64,000 bases of DNA from Pseudomonas versuta (GCF_001294575.1 NZ_CP012676.1:3610001-3674000); one strand, 5' to 3'; positions 9,833 to 19,359 are shown, numbered from the stretch's first letter. The notes: generated by a model not told the origin, from the letters alone. Numbers and translations are program-made.

Positions 9833-9924
9833 GAGTTGAGCCTCGCTGGGAGTTTTATCGGGTGCACTGGTCTATTTTTAAGGAAAGCCCCCATTTCTTC
9901 GGGCCGTTGACCTTATAAAGAATA

Positions 9925-9937
9925 GGCCAGACTGGCC
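9925..9937. promoter_or_regulatory. GGCCAG-A-CTGGCC dyad
   Basis: A perfect 6-1-6 palindrome in the divergent spacer between the YfcH-like gene and the FAD oxidoreductase gene, 20 bases from the LitR-type direct repeat. It may be an operator; no regulator can be assigned. Confidence 0.3.
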
Positions 9938-9956
9938 CGGCAAGCGCACTAAAACT

Positions 9957-9980
9957 TATACTAATAAATTAATTTGTACA
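9957..9980 (+). promoter_or_regulatory. Probable LitR/PplR-type light box, one mismatch
   Basis: TATACT-N12-TGTACA. The established PplR1 consensus of P. putida is T(G/A)TACA-N12-TGTA(C/A)A, so only the last base of the first half site differs. The N12 is AT-only. It sits 59 bases before the FAD oxidoreductase start in a divergent spacer. The same window encodes the regulator at 12372, and two perfect boxes lie further on. Confidence 0.7.
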
Positions 9981-9999
9981 GGTATTAGCGGCATCGTAG

Positions 10000-11233
<1,234 letters not shown>

Positions 11234-11237
<4 letters not shown>

Positions 11238-11291
11238 GAGCGAGCTTGCTCGCGAGCCGTTTTAAAAGATCGTGAGCAAGCTCGCTCCTGC
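11234..11291. repeat. REP pair (REPIN-like)
   Basis: A forward copy (11234-11257; begins GTAGGAGCGAGCTTGCTCGC) and an inverted copy (11268-11291) with two changes (GTGAGC, CTCCTGC), separated by ten bases. It lies between the Trp-rich gene and the promoter of the photolyase operon and could act as a terminator-like hairpin. Confidence 0.85.
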
Positions 11292-11309
11292 AAAAGCACC
11301 ACAAATACC

Positions 11310-11333
11310 TGTACAAGATAATTGACTTGTACA
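11310..11333 (+). promoter_or_regulatory. LitR/PplR-type light box 1 (perfect)
   Basis: TGTACA-N12-TGTACA, an exact match to the PplR1 consensus of P. putida. The second half site lies between the -35 and -10 elements of the predicted promoter, so a bound regulator would cover the RNA polymerase site. Confidence 0.85.
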
Positions 11334-11349
11334 AGGCAAGGCCTAAGAT
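11322..11349 (+). promoter_or_regulatory. Promoter of the photolyase operon
   Basis: TTGACT (11322-11327), a 16-base spacer, then TAAGAT (11344-11349): a good sigma-70-type promoter. The start point would be near 11356, between light boxes 1 and 2. The leader to the ATG at 11407 is about 50 bases. Confidence 0.65.
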
Positions 11350-11359
11350 GAACTCAAGT

Positions 11360-11383
11360 TGTACATCCAAACAAAGATGTACA
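11360..11383 (+). promoter_or_regulatory. LitR/PplR-type light box 2 (perfect)
   Basis: A second exact TGTACA-N12-TGTACA, starting 50 bases after box 1 and just downstream of the predicted start point. Two boxes flanking the -10 element fit repression in the dark, perhaps with looping or cooperative binding (inference). Confidence 0.82.
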
Positions 11384-11406
11384 AGTAATTCTTGGAGACT
11401 CATCCC

Positions 11407-12375
11407 ATGGCCTGCGACATCTCAGCCCGTCAAAAACCGAAAATCGCCATCAGCGCCTGCTTGCTCGGGGCCGAAGTTCGCTTCAATGGCGGGCACAAAG
11501 AGTCGCGACTGTGCAGCCAGGCCCTGAGTGAACATTTCGACTTCGTCCCGCTGTGCCCCGAAGTCGCCATCGGGCTTGGCATTCCGCGCCAGCCCATCCG
11601 CCTGATCGGCGACCCTGCCCAACCGCAAGCCTTGGGCAGTGTCGACAGCTCTCTGGACGTAACCCGGCCATTACACGATTACGGTGTGGCCATGGCCGCA
11701 GCGCACACAGACATTTGCGGCTACATCTTTATGCAAAAGTCACCGTCTTGCGGACTCGAGCGAGTCAAGGTCTATCAGGACGGTGGACGCCCCGCAGAGC
11801 TGAGCGGACGGGGGATTTACGCACAAGCGTTTTGCGCGGCCCACCCCGATTTGCCTGTGGAAGAGGATGGCCGCCTCAACGACCCGGTATTGCGTGAAAA
11901 CTTTCTGACCCGGGTTTACGCCTATAGCACCTGGCAGCAATTACTCAGAGCCGGCATCACCCGCCGTTCCCTGACCGAATTTCATGCCTGTTACAAATAC
12001 CAGCTCATGGCCCACCACCCCGAGCAGTACAAAATCCTGGGCACCATGCTCGGCAATCTGGGCAAAAATGATCCCCGCGAGATCGCCCCTCAGTACTTCA
12101 GCGAGTTGATGAAAGCCCTGAAAAAATGCGCCACGCGTCGCACTCACACCAATGTGCTGCAACACATCAGCGGCTATCTAAAACAATTCATCAGCCCCGA
12201 AGACAAGCAAGAAGTGCAATACCTGATTGGCCAGTACCTGCACGGCATTGTGCCGCTGATCGTGCCGCTGACACTGCTCAAACATCATTTTCGCCTGCAT
12301 CCGGATCCCTACATATCGCGCCAGGTATACCTGCAACCGCACCCGGAAAACCTCAGCCTGCGCAATGCGATATGA
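11407..12375 (+). CDS. DUF523 and DUF1722 (YbgA-like) protein
   Basis: A 322-residue two-domain protein. The N-terminal DUF523 part has the conserved SACLLG..VR.NGGHK, LCPEV..GLG.PR.PIRL and QKSPSCG segments with their cysteines. The C-terminal DUF1722 part is the helical YbgA domain (YSTWQQLLRAG, FHACYKYQLMAH, YKILGTMLGN). Related genes flank photolyase in many proteobacteria and are light-induced in Pseudomonas; DUF523-type domains have been linked to thiouracil desulfurisation, but the role here is unknown. The ATG at 11407 follows a TTGGAGA ribosome site by about ten bases. It is the first gene after the light-box promoter. Its stop overlaps the regulator start (ATGA). Confidence 0.87.
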   Translation: MACDISARQKPKIAISACLLGAEVRFNGGHKESRLCSQALSEHFDFVPLCPEVAIGLGIPRQPIRLIGDPAQPQALGSVDSSLDVTRPLHDYGVAMAAAHTDICGYIFMQKSPSCGLERVKVYQDGGRPAELSGRGIYAQAFCAAHPDLPVEEDGRLNDPVLRENFLTRVYAYSTWQQLLRAGITRRSLTEFHACYKYQLMAHHPEQYKILGTMLGNLGKNDPREIAPQYFSELMKALKKCATRRTHTNVLQHISGYLKQFISPEDKQEVQYLIGQYLHGIVPLIVPLTLLKHHFRLHPDPYISRQVYLQPHPENLSLRNAI

Positions 12376-13313
12376 ACATGAGCAAAGACCTTTCGGTGAA
12401 CGGCCCTCCTGCCCCTGACTACAACCAGGCCCTGGACGCCGGCTGGCTGCCGATACGCGAAGTAGCCCGTATCACAGGCGTCAATGCCGTGACCCTGCGC
12501 GCCTGGGAACGTCGTTATGGCCTGATCGTCCCGCACCGTACCGCCAAGGGCCATCGCATGTTTTCGGACACGCATATCCAGCGGATCCAGCAGATTCTGA
12601 CCTGGCTTAATCGCGGGGTCTCAGTCAGTCAGGTCATGCCGCTGCTCGACGCAGCCCCCGCCTGGCACGCCCCCGTCGACAACGACTGGCAGGCATGGCG
12701 CCAGACCCTGACGCTGGCGATCACTGAGCTGTCCGAGCGCAGGCTCGATGACAATTTTAATCAAGTCATGTCGCTGTATCCGGCCCACACACTGTGCGAA
12801 CAACTGTTGATCCCGCTTTTAAACGAGCTGGAACAACGCTGGCAGGGCCAGTTCGGGGCACAACTGGAGCGGGTATTTTTCAACTCCTGGCTGCGCAGCA
12901 AACTGGGCGCCCGTATCTATCACAACAACCGCTCGCTCAAGGGCAAGCCCGTGCTGCTGATCAATCATTCGGCCCTGCCTTTTGAGGCACAGCTATGGCT
13001 CACGGCCTGGCTGGTCAGCAGCAGCCATTGCCCGGTTGAAGTATTCGACGGGCCACTGCCCGGCGGTGAACTGGCCCTGGCGGTTGAGCGCCTCAATTGC
13101 CCCGCCGTGGTGCTCTATTCAAGCCAAACCCTCAACCCCCGGCAGTTGCCGAAGCTACTCGGCGGCACCAATTGCCCGGTCCTGATTGCCGGACCGACGG
13201 TATGCATCCATAGCGCCGAGTTGGCCGTAAGTACTACTGAAATCGCAGGATTGTCCCTGGCTGTTGATCCGCTTGAAGCCCATCAACGACTCAGCCAGCT
13301 CGGACTCTTCTAG
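12372..13313 (+). CDS. MerR-family light-response regulator (class II LitR/PplR-like)
   Basis: A 313-residue regulator. Residues 25-90 are a MerR winged helix (LPIREVARITGVNAVTLRAWERRYGL...H.RMFS). The rest is a LitR/CarH-like helical plus Rossmann-like light-sensing region. In B12-binding CarH the helical part carries W-x9-EH, and the cobalamin ligand sits in a D/ExHxxG motif. Here the first motif reads W157...R167-V168, and I see no DxHxxG, so adenosylcobalamin binding is unlikely. That fits the class II LitR of P. putida (PplR), which works with LOV photoreceptors. No LOV gene is in this window. Autoregulation is expected, since the gene lies in the operon whose promoter has two boxes. Confidence 0.88.
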   Translation: MNMSKDLSVNGPPAPDYNQALDAGWLPIREVARITGVNAVTLRAWERRYGLIVPHRTAKGHRMFSDTHIQRIQQILTWLNRGVSVSQVMPLLDAAPAWHAPVDNDWQAWRQTLTLAITELSERRLDDNFNQVMSLYPAHTLCEQLLIPLLNELEQRWQGQFGAQLERVFFNSWLRSKLGARIYHNNRSLKGKPVLLINHSALPFEAQLWLTAWLVSSSHCPVEVFDGPLPGGELALAVERLNCPAVVLYSSQTLNPRQLPKLLGGTNCPVLIAGPTVCIHSAELAVSTTEIAGLSLAVDPLEAHQRLSQLGLF

Positions 13314-13328
13314 CCCCAAGGAATAAAC

Positions 13329-14774
13329 ATGCAACTGATCTGGCTGCGCAGCGATTTGCGCCAAAGCGACAACACTGCCCTGAGCGCCGCCGCTGCACGC
13401 GGCCCCACTGTGGCCGTGTACCTCATAAGCGCCGAGCAATGGCTGGCCCATGATGATGCGCCATGCAAAGTCGACTTTTGGCTGCGTAACCTGAGCGTCC
13501 TGAGCGACAGCCTCGAACAACTGAATATCCCGTTACTGATTCGCAGCGCACCCGCCTGGGACCAGGCCCCCGCGGCGCTTGTTGAGCTGTGCCAACAACT
13601 GGGCATTCAGGATGTTCATGTAAATGATGAATACGGCATCCATGAAACCCGGCGCGATCAGGCCGTCGCCTGCGCACTCGACGCCCAAGGCATCGGCTTT
13701 CATCGCTACCTCGACCAACTGTTGTTTCAGCCCGGCAGCGTGCTGACCAAAACCGGGGGGTACTTTCAGGTCTTCAGCCAGTTCCGCAAGGTTTGCTATG
13801 AGCGCCTGCATACGGGGCTGCCGGGCATCGTGGCCAAACCACAGGCACAGGCGCCGCTGTCGATTGCCCGGGATCGCGTTCCTGAATCTGTTACCGGCTT
13901 TGCCCGGCCCGGCCAATCCTTGCGTGCACTGTGGCCGGCTGGGGAAGAAGAAGCCCGGGAGCGCCTGGCACGCTTCGCCGATGAGCAAATCCACTACTAC
14001 AAAGAAGAACGCGACTTACCCGCAAAACCTGGCACCAGCCAGCTTTCGCCCTACCTGGCAGCAGGCGTTATCTCACCACGCCAATGCCTGCATGCCGCAC
14101 TGCTAAGCAACAACGGCGAGTTTGAAAGCGGCAGTGTCGGTGCCGCGACCTGGATCAGCGAACTGATCTGGCGCGAGTTTTATAAACACATTCTTGTGGG
14201 CTACCCACGGGTTTCCCGGCACCGCGCATTCAGGCCTGCCACCGAGTTCCTGCCCTGGCGTGACGCCCCGCAGGAGCTGGCAGCCTGGAAAGAAGGCCGC
14301 ACCGGCATCCCGATCATAGACGCGGCCATTCGCCAACTGCTCGAAACCGGCTGGATGCATAACCGCCTGCGGATGGTGGTGGCGATGTTTCTGACCAAAA
14401 ACCTGTTGATCGACTGGCGCGAGGGTGAGCGCTTCTTTATGCAGCACTTGATTGATGGTGACCTCGCAGCCAACAACGGTGGCTGGCAGTGGAGTTCATC
14501 CACCGGGACCGACTCGGTTCCCTACTTCAGAATTTTCAACCCGCTGAGCCAGTCCGAGCGCTTCGACCCCGAAGGGCGCTTCATCAAGCACTGGCTGCCA
14601 GAGCTCGCAACGTTGAATAAAAAGGAAATCCACAACCCGGCCAGTGCTGGAGGCCTGTTTGGCGTTGCCGACTACCCGCAGCCGATAGTCGACTTGAAAC
14701 ACAGCCGCGAGCGGGCCCTCAGCGCCTTCAAAAATCTGCCGAGGCATCAGCTCTATGAGGTGTGTGATGACTGA
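13329..14774 (+). CDS. phrB: Deoxyribodipyrimidine photo-lyase
   Basis: A 481-residue class I CPD photolyase of the E. coli PhrB type. Residues 1-130 are the Rossmann-like antenna domain that binds a folate antenna. The helical FAD domain shows WISELIWREFYKHIL, GIPIIDAAIRQLLETGWMHNRLRM and GGWQWSSSTGTDS.PYFRIFNP, which carry the FAD-binding and lesion-recognition residues. It repairs cyclobutane pyrimidine dimers using blue light. It has an AAGGAA site and a 15-base gap after the regulator gene. Its end overlaps the SDR gene start by 8 bases. Induction by light through the regulator upstream would match enzyme level to the presence of its energy source. Confidence 0.97.
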   Translation: MQLIWLRSDLRQSDNTALSAAAARGPTVAVYLISAEQWLAHDDAPCKVDFWLRNLSVLSDSLEQLNIPLLIRSAPAWDQAPAALVELCQQLGIQDVHVNDEYGIHETRRDQAVACALDAQGIGFHRYLDQLLFQPGSVLTKTGGYFQVFSQFRKVCYERLHTGLPGIVAKPQAQAPLSIARDRVPESVTGFARPGQSLRALWPAGEEEARERLARFADEQIHYYKEERDLPAKPGTSQLSPYLAAGVISPRQCLHAALLSNNGEFESGSVGAATWISELIWREFYKHILVGYPRVSRHRAFRPATEFLPWRDAPQELAAWKEGRTGIPIIDAAIRQLLETGWMHNRLRMVVAMFLTKNLLIDWREGERFFMQHLIDGDLAANNGGWQWSSSTGTDSVPYFRIFNPLSQSERFDPEGRFIKHWLPELATLNKKEIHNPASAGGLFGVADYPQPIVDLKHSRERALSAFKNLPRHQLYEVCDD

Positions 14775-15537
14775 GACCCGGCGTATCTGGCTGACCGGAG
14801 CCAGCAGCGGGATTGGCGCCCGCCTGGCTGAAGAACTGCTGAGCAGTGGGGCGCGTGTGGCATTGAGTGCCCGTACCCTGCCCCCTCTGCAGGCTTTATC
14901 CGACCGTTATCCGGGCCAGGTCCTATTGGTGCCTGGTGACTTGACCGACAGCCTGCAAGTGCGCGAAATCGGCAAGCGCATTGCGCAAGCCTGGGGCGCG
15001 CTGGACACCGTGATTCTCAATGCCGGCTCCTGTGAATATGTCGATGTCCGGCACTTTGACGCAGCCTTGGTCGAGCGTGTCGTACGCACCAATCTACTGG
15101 CCAGCAGTTACTGCCTTGAAAGTGCACTGCCTTTGCTGCGTGCAGGTGTACGACCGCATCTGGTAGGAGTGGTCAGTTCCGTGACTTACTGGCCCCTGCC
15201 GCGGGCCGAAGCTTATGGCGCCTCGAAAGCCGGCCTGCGTTACCTGCTGCAGTCGCTGCGCATCGATCTGGCCCATGAGGGAATAGATGTCACCCTGGTC
15301 AGCCCCGGTTTCGTTGATACCCCGCTGACTGAGAAAAACGACTTCCCCATGCCCATGCGCTGGCCGGTACTCAAAGCCGCGCGGCACATTAGCCAGCGTC
15401 TGGAAAAACGCCCGCTGGAAATCGCTTTCCCCTGGCTATTTATCCTCATCCTCAAGCTGATGTCTCGTCTGCCCGGCCGCCTGCAACTGGCCATTGGCAA
15501 GCGTCTGGCGCGCACTTCTGACGAGACTCCGACATGA
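14767..15537 (+). CDS. Short-chain dehydrogenase/reductase
   Basis: A 256-residue classical SDR. The cofactor motif is TGASSGIG near the start, NAG follows at about residue 85, and the catalytic set is S...Y.ASK.G (VVSSVTYWPLPRAEAYGASKAGL). A basic C-terminal hydrophobic tail (LFILILKLMSRLPGRLQ) could bind membrane. The ATG at 14767 has a GAGG site six bases upstream and overlaps the phrB stop; the in-frame start 12 bases earlier is less likely. In related light- and singlet-oxygen-induced clusters this SDR accompanies an amine-oxidase-like flavoprotein, DUF1365 and a fatty-acid methyltransferase, so a lipid substrate is plausible but unproven. Confidence 0.87.
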   Translation: MTETRRIWLTGASSGIGARLAEELLSSGARVALSARTLPPLQALSDRYPGQVLLVPGDLTDSLQVREIGKRIAQAWGALDTVILNAGSCEYVDVRHFDAALVERVVRTNLLASSYCLESALPLLRAGVRPHLVGVVSSVTYWPLPRAEAYGASKAGLRYLLQSLRIDLAHEGIDVTLVSPGFVDTPLTEKNDFPMPMRWPVLKAARHISQRLEKRPLEIAFPWLFILILKLMSRLPGRLQLAIGKRLARTSDETPT

Positions 15538-16781
15538 AAATTGCAATCATCGGCAGCGGTATTTCCGGCCTGACCTGTGGCTATCTATTGCACAAGGAGC
15601 ACGACATCAGCGTGTTCGAGGCCAGTGACTGGGTGGGGGGGCATACCCATACTGTGGATGTCAGCATCAAGGGACGTACCTATGGGATTGATACCGGCTT
15701 CATCGTGTTCAACGACTGGACCTATCCCAACTTCATCAAGCTGATCAATCAACTGGGGGTGCGCTCAAAAGCCACTGAGATGAGTTTCTCGGTGCGCGAT
15801 CCCCAGCGCAATTTCGAATACAACGGCAACACCCTCAACAGTTTGTTTGCCCAGCGCAGCAACCTGTTGTCGCCCGGGTTCTGGGGCATGCTGCGCGATA
15901 TCCTGCGCTTCAATCGCCAGGCCGTTCGCGACCTGCAAGAGCAACGCATTGCCAGCGACACCCGGTTGGGTGACTACCTGCAACAGCACGGTTATGGCAC
16001 CCGGTTCATCGAGCACTACATTGTGCCCATGGGCGCAGCAATCTGGTCCATGCCACTGGCGGACATGCTGGAATTTCCGCTGCAGTCGTTTATCCGCTTC
16101 TTCAAGAACCACGGTTTGCTGAGCATTACCAATCGCCCGCAGTGGCGAGTGATCGAAGGCGGTTCGAGTGCTTATGTACAGCCACTGAGTGCTGGTTTTT
16201 CAGAAAAAATCCGCCTCAACTGTCCGGTTACGGCGGTTGAACGTGACGCGCTCGGCGTACTTATCCACAGCCGTGCAGGCAGTGAGCGTTTCGATAAAGT
16301 TATCTTTGCCTGCCACAGCGATCAGGCATTAAAGCTACTGGCCCGGCCAACCGCCGCAGAACAGCAAATTCTCGGCGCCCTGCCCTACGCCGATAACGAA
16401 GTAGTACTGCATACCGATACCCGACTGTTGCCTGAGCGAAAACTGGCCTGGGCCAGCTGGAACTACCGACTGGGTGATGCCGGACAACGCGGTGCCGCAG
16501 TCACTTACGCCATGAACATCCTGCAGGGGATCGAGAGCGAGACAACGTTTTGCGTCAGTCTTAACCAGACCGCCGCCATTGATCCGCTTAAAGTGCTGGC
16601 CACTTACACCTACTCGCACCCGCAATACAGCCTCGATGCCGTAGCCGCGCAAGCGCGCTGGAAAGAATTGCTGGGCACACAGCACAGCTATTTTTGCGGC
16701 GCTTACTGGGCCAATGGCTTCCACGAGGACGGGGTAGTCAGTGCATTACGTGTCGCATCAGCGTTCGGTCAACACTTATGA
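15534..16781 (+). CDS. FAD-dependent amine-oxidase-like protein
   Basis: A 415-residue flavoprotein with an N-terminal GSGISGL dinucleotide motif, then EASDWVGGHTHTVDV and TYGIDTGFIVFND, as in the phytoene-desaturase/amine-oxidase superfamily. The C-terminal FAD contact is FCGAYWANGFHEDGVVSALRVA. Members of this set occur with cyclopropane-fatty-acid-synthase-like genes. In alphaproteobacteria, related flavoproteins work in furan fatty acid synthesis, so a role in fatty-acyl chain oxidation is possible but is inference. It overlaps the SDR stop and the DUF1365 start by ATGA, indicating tight translational coupling. Confidence 0.86.
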   Translation: MKIAIIGSGISGLTCGYLLHKEHDISVFEASDWVGGHTHTVDVSIKGRTYGIDTGFIVFNDWTYPNFIKLINQLGVRSKATEMSFSVRDPQRNFEYNGNTLNSLFAQRSNLLSPGFWGMLRDILRFNRQAVRDLQEQRIASDTRLGDYLQQHGYGTRFIEHYIVPMGAAIWSMPLADMLEFPLQSFIRFFKNHGLLSITNRPQWRVIEGGSSAYVQPLSAGFSEKIRLNCPVTAVERDALGVLIHSRAGSERFDKVIFACHSDQALKLLARPTAAEQQILGALPYADNEVVLHTDTRLLPERKLAWASWNYRLGDAGQRGAAVTYAMNILQGIESETTFCVSLNQTAAIDPLKVLATYTYSHPQYSLDAVAAQARWKELLGTQHSYFCGAYWANGFHEDGVVSALRVASAFGQHL

Positions 16782-17578
16782 ACAGCGCCCTGTACAGCGG
16801 CTGGATCGCCCACCGGCGCTTTGCTCCCACCAGCCATGCGTTCCGCTATCAGATCGGCTTGATGTATCTGGATCTGGACGAACAGGACGCTGTATTCGGG
16901 CTGTCTCCTCTGGCGGGCAAAAGCCGCTTTGCACCGTTCTCGTTTCGCGAAACCGATTACCTCAAGACCTACACCCGGACCGGCATGCGCCTGATCGATG
17001 CCGTGCGCCAACAAGTCGGCCAGGCCCTCGGACATACCCCGCAAGGGGCCATCTGTTTGCTGACTCAAGCTCGCAGCTGGGGCCTGTCCTTCAACCCGGT
17101 GAGCTTCTTTTATTGCCATGAGCCAGACGGAAAACTGGCCGCCATCTTGTGCGAAGTCAGCAACACCCCATGGCGCGAGCGCTATCACTACGTGCTCCCC
17201 GCCGAGGGCGACAGTCATCAGCACTTCGCGGTGGCCAAGGCCTTTCATGTGTCGCCCTTTCTGCCCCGCGATCTGGAATACCGCATGAGCTTCAGCCCGC
17301 CTGCGGCACGACTCGGCGTGCATATGGCGGACTGGCAGGGTGAACTGAAAATGTTCGATGCCACCCTCAATCTGCAGCGCAGCGCGCTCGATCGTGCCGG
17401 GTTGCATCGCTATTTGAGGCAATTTCCATGGATGACGGCAAAGACTTGCGGGGCCATTTACTGGCAAGCCTTACGCCTGTTTCTCAAACGCATGCCGATA
17501 TTTTCCCATCAGGCCGCCGACGGCGCCTTTCGCATTGCCGCCCTGCAACCCAAGGATAAACGTCATGAAAAGCCCTAG
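16778..17578 (+). CDS. DUF1365 protein
   Basis: A 266-residue protein of unknown function. It begins MNSALYSGWIAHRRFAPTSHAFRY, the DUF1365 signature. Further markers are LLTQARSWGLSFNPVSFFYCH, CEVSNTPWRERYHYVL and KAFHVSPFLPRDLEYRM. The family is almost always beside an amine-oxidase-like flavoprotein and a cyclopropane-fatty-acid-synthase-like gene, as here. Its conserved Arg, His and Trp residues suggest an enzyme, but no reaction can be stated. The ATG overlaps the previous stop, and the 3' end overlaps the next start by 14 bases. Confidence 0.87.
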   Translation: MNSALYSGWIAHRRFAPTSHAFRYQIGLMYLDLDEQDAVFGLSPLAGKSRFAPFSFRETDYLKTYTRTGMRLIDAVRQQVGQALGHTPQGAICLLTQARSWGLSFNPVSFFYCHEPDGKLAAILCEVSNTPWRERYHYVLPAEGDSHQHFAVAKAFHVSPFLPRDLEYRMSFSPPAARLGVHMADWQGELKMFDATLNLQRSALDRAGLHRYLRQFPWMTAKTCGAIYWQALRLFLKRMPIFSHQAADGAFRIAALQPKDKRHEKP

Positions 17579-18836
17579 CCTGGTGAGCAAAACCTCACGT
17601 CTGAGTACTTACAATCTGACCAGCGTACTGCTGCGGCGCGGGGTCATGCGTCAACTCTGCCAGCTGCAACACGGCCAACTGGTGCTGACTGAAAATGGCG
17701 AGCGTCATCAGTTCGGCGACAGCAGCGCTGCGATGATCGGCGAAGTGCACGTCAGCGACCCCAGTGTCTGGGGGATGATCGCCAGCAACGGCTCTATTGG
17801 CGCTGGCGAAGCATTTATCCACGGATACTGGAGCTCGCCCGACCTGACCAAAGTGATCCGGGTACTGGTCAGCAATCTGCAAGTCCTGGACGCCATGGAA
17901 AGTGGCCTTGCCAGCCTCGGACGCCCGTTGATTCGGTGCCTGCACTGGATCAATCGCAATACCCGCAAAGGCTCGCAAAAAAACATTGCGGCTCATTACG
18001 ACCTTGGCAATGAGATGTTCGAGCAGTTCCTCGATCCCACCATGATGTATTCGGCGGCTCAATTCCTCAGCCCTGACGACAGCCTGGAACAGGCTCAGCT
18101 GAATAAACTGCAACGCATTTGCCAGAAACTCGACCTCAAACCCGAAGACCACTTGCTGGAAATCGGCACAGGCTGGGGCAGCATGGCCATTTTTGCCGCG
18201 CAGCATTACCACTGCAAAGTGACCACCACCACACTCTCGAAGGAGCAGTTCGATTACACCCGTGAGCGCATTGATGCATTGGGACTACAGAATCAGGTGA
18301 CCTTGCTGCTTGAGGACTACCGGGATCTGACCGGGCAGTACGACAAACTGGTGTCCATCGAGATGATCGAAGCGGTCGGCCATCATTTTTTACCCAACTA
18401 CTTCAAACAGTGTTCGCACTTGCTCAAGAACCAAGGGTTGATGCTGCTGCAAGCCATCACCATTCGCGACCAGCGTTACGAGCAAGCCAAGAACAGCGTG
18501 GACTTTATCCAGCGCTATATCTTCCCCGGCGGCGCATTGCCCAGCGTGCAGAAAATGCTCGAGATCGTCACCCGCGATACCGATATGAACCTGATGCACA
18601 TGGAGGATTTTGGCCTGCACTACGCCAGGACCTTGCGTCTGTGGCATGAGAACTTTCGCCATGCCCACGGCCGCCTGACAGAGCTGGGCTATGACGAATA
18701 CTTCCTGCGGCTGTGGGAATTTTATCTGTGCTACTGCGAAGGCGGTTTTCTCGAGCGCAGCATAGGCACCGCGCAATTGCTACTGGCCAAGCCCGGTGCC
18801 ATGCCGCAACCCTTGCTCGGTCGCTTTGATGCCTAG
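17565..18836 (+). CDS. Cyclopropane-fatty-acid-synthase-like SAM methyltransferase (UfaM/CfaB type)
   Basis: A 423-residue protein. The N-terminal 120 residues are the lipid-binding domain. The C-terminal part is a SAM-dependent methyltransferase with motif LEIGTGWGSMAIFAA, the entry NIAAHYDLGNEMFEQFLDPTMMYSAAQF, and SIEMIEAVGHHFLPNYF. The C-terminus LWEFYLCYCEGGFLER is typical of the group. Such enzymes add a methyl or methylene group to unsaturated acyl chains of membrane phospholipids. In P. putida the light-induced gene of this type has been called ufaM for furan fatty acids. Which product is formed here cannot be told from sequence. An AAGGATAAACGTC ribosome site precedes the ATG. Confidence 0.88.
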   Translation: MKSPSLVSKTSRLSTYNLTSVLLRRGVMRQLCQLQHGQLVLTENGERHQFGDSSAAMIGEVHVSDPSVWGMIASNGSIGAGEAFIHGYWSSPDLTKVIRVLVSNLQVLDAMESGLASLGRPLIRCLHWINRNTRKGSQKNIAAHYDLGNEMFEQFLDPTMMYSAAQFLSPDDSLEQAQLNKLQRICQKLDLKPEDHLLEIGTGWGSMAIFAAQHYHCKVTTTTLSKEQFDYTRERIDALGLQNQVTLLLEDYRDLTGQYDKLVSIEMIEAVGHHFLPNYFKQCSHLLKNQGLMLLQAITIRDQRYEQAKNSVDFIQRYIFPGGALPSVQKMLEIVTRDTDMNLMHMEDFGLHYARTLRLWHENFRHAHGRLTELGYDEYFLRLWEFYLCYCEGGFLERSIGTAQLLLAKPGAMPQPLLGRFDA

Positions 18837-19359
18837 CCCTGCCCTTAAACGGCAACTGGCCAACGCCGTGCTGTTTCAGCTGGGCTGGTTTGCCTGTGTA
18901 CTGGGCGGCAATAGCCTGTGGTTACTGGTAGCGGCAAGCGCATTGCTGGCAAACGGACTGTGGATAAGTCGATCGTGGGCACAAGCCCGCTTGATCATCT
19001 ATGTCTGCTTGCTCGGTACCCTGGTGGACAGCCTATTGCTCAATGCCGGGGTCTTTGAGTTCCGGCAAGAGGGTATTTTGATCCCGTTCTGGCTGGTGCT
19101 GCTCTGGGCATTACTGGCGACCACGTTGAACCATTGCCTGGCCTGGACCGCACGACCGCTGTGGCGGGCAATGTTGCTTGGCGCGGTTGGCGGGCCAATG
19201 TCGTATTACGCCGGGCAACGACTGGGGGCGGTGCAATTCGGTTTCGGGCTGTGGCCGACCCTGGTATTGCTGGCCGTGATCTGGGCCGGATTGTTTCCGG
19301 CACTGCAATGGCTCGCGGGCAAACAGACACCCCCCCAGCAGGAGCGAGCTTGTCTGTAG
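18829..19359 (+). CDS. DUF2878 membrane protein, end supplied by REP
   Basis: A 176-residue integral membrane protein with about five hydrophobic segments, matching the DUF2878 family that ends many of these light-induced operons. Function unknown. The ATG overlaps the methyltransferase stop (ATGCCTAG). The last residues (QQERACL) are read from a partial REP copy, and the TAG stop is the first TAG of the next, complete REP. The native C-terminus has therefore probably been replaced or extended by repeat insertion. Confidence 0.8.
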   Translation: MPSPALKRQLANAVLFQLGWFACVLGGNSLWLLVAASALLANGLWISRSWAQARLIIYVCLLGTLVDSLLLNAGVFEFRQEGILIPFWLVLLWALLATTLNHCLAWTARPLWRAMLLGAVGGPMSYYAGQRLGAVQFGFGLWPTLVLLAVIWAGLFPALQWLAGKQTPPQQERACL

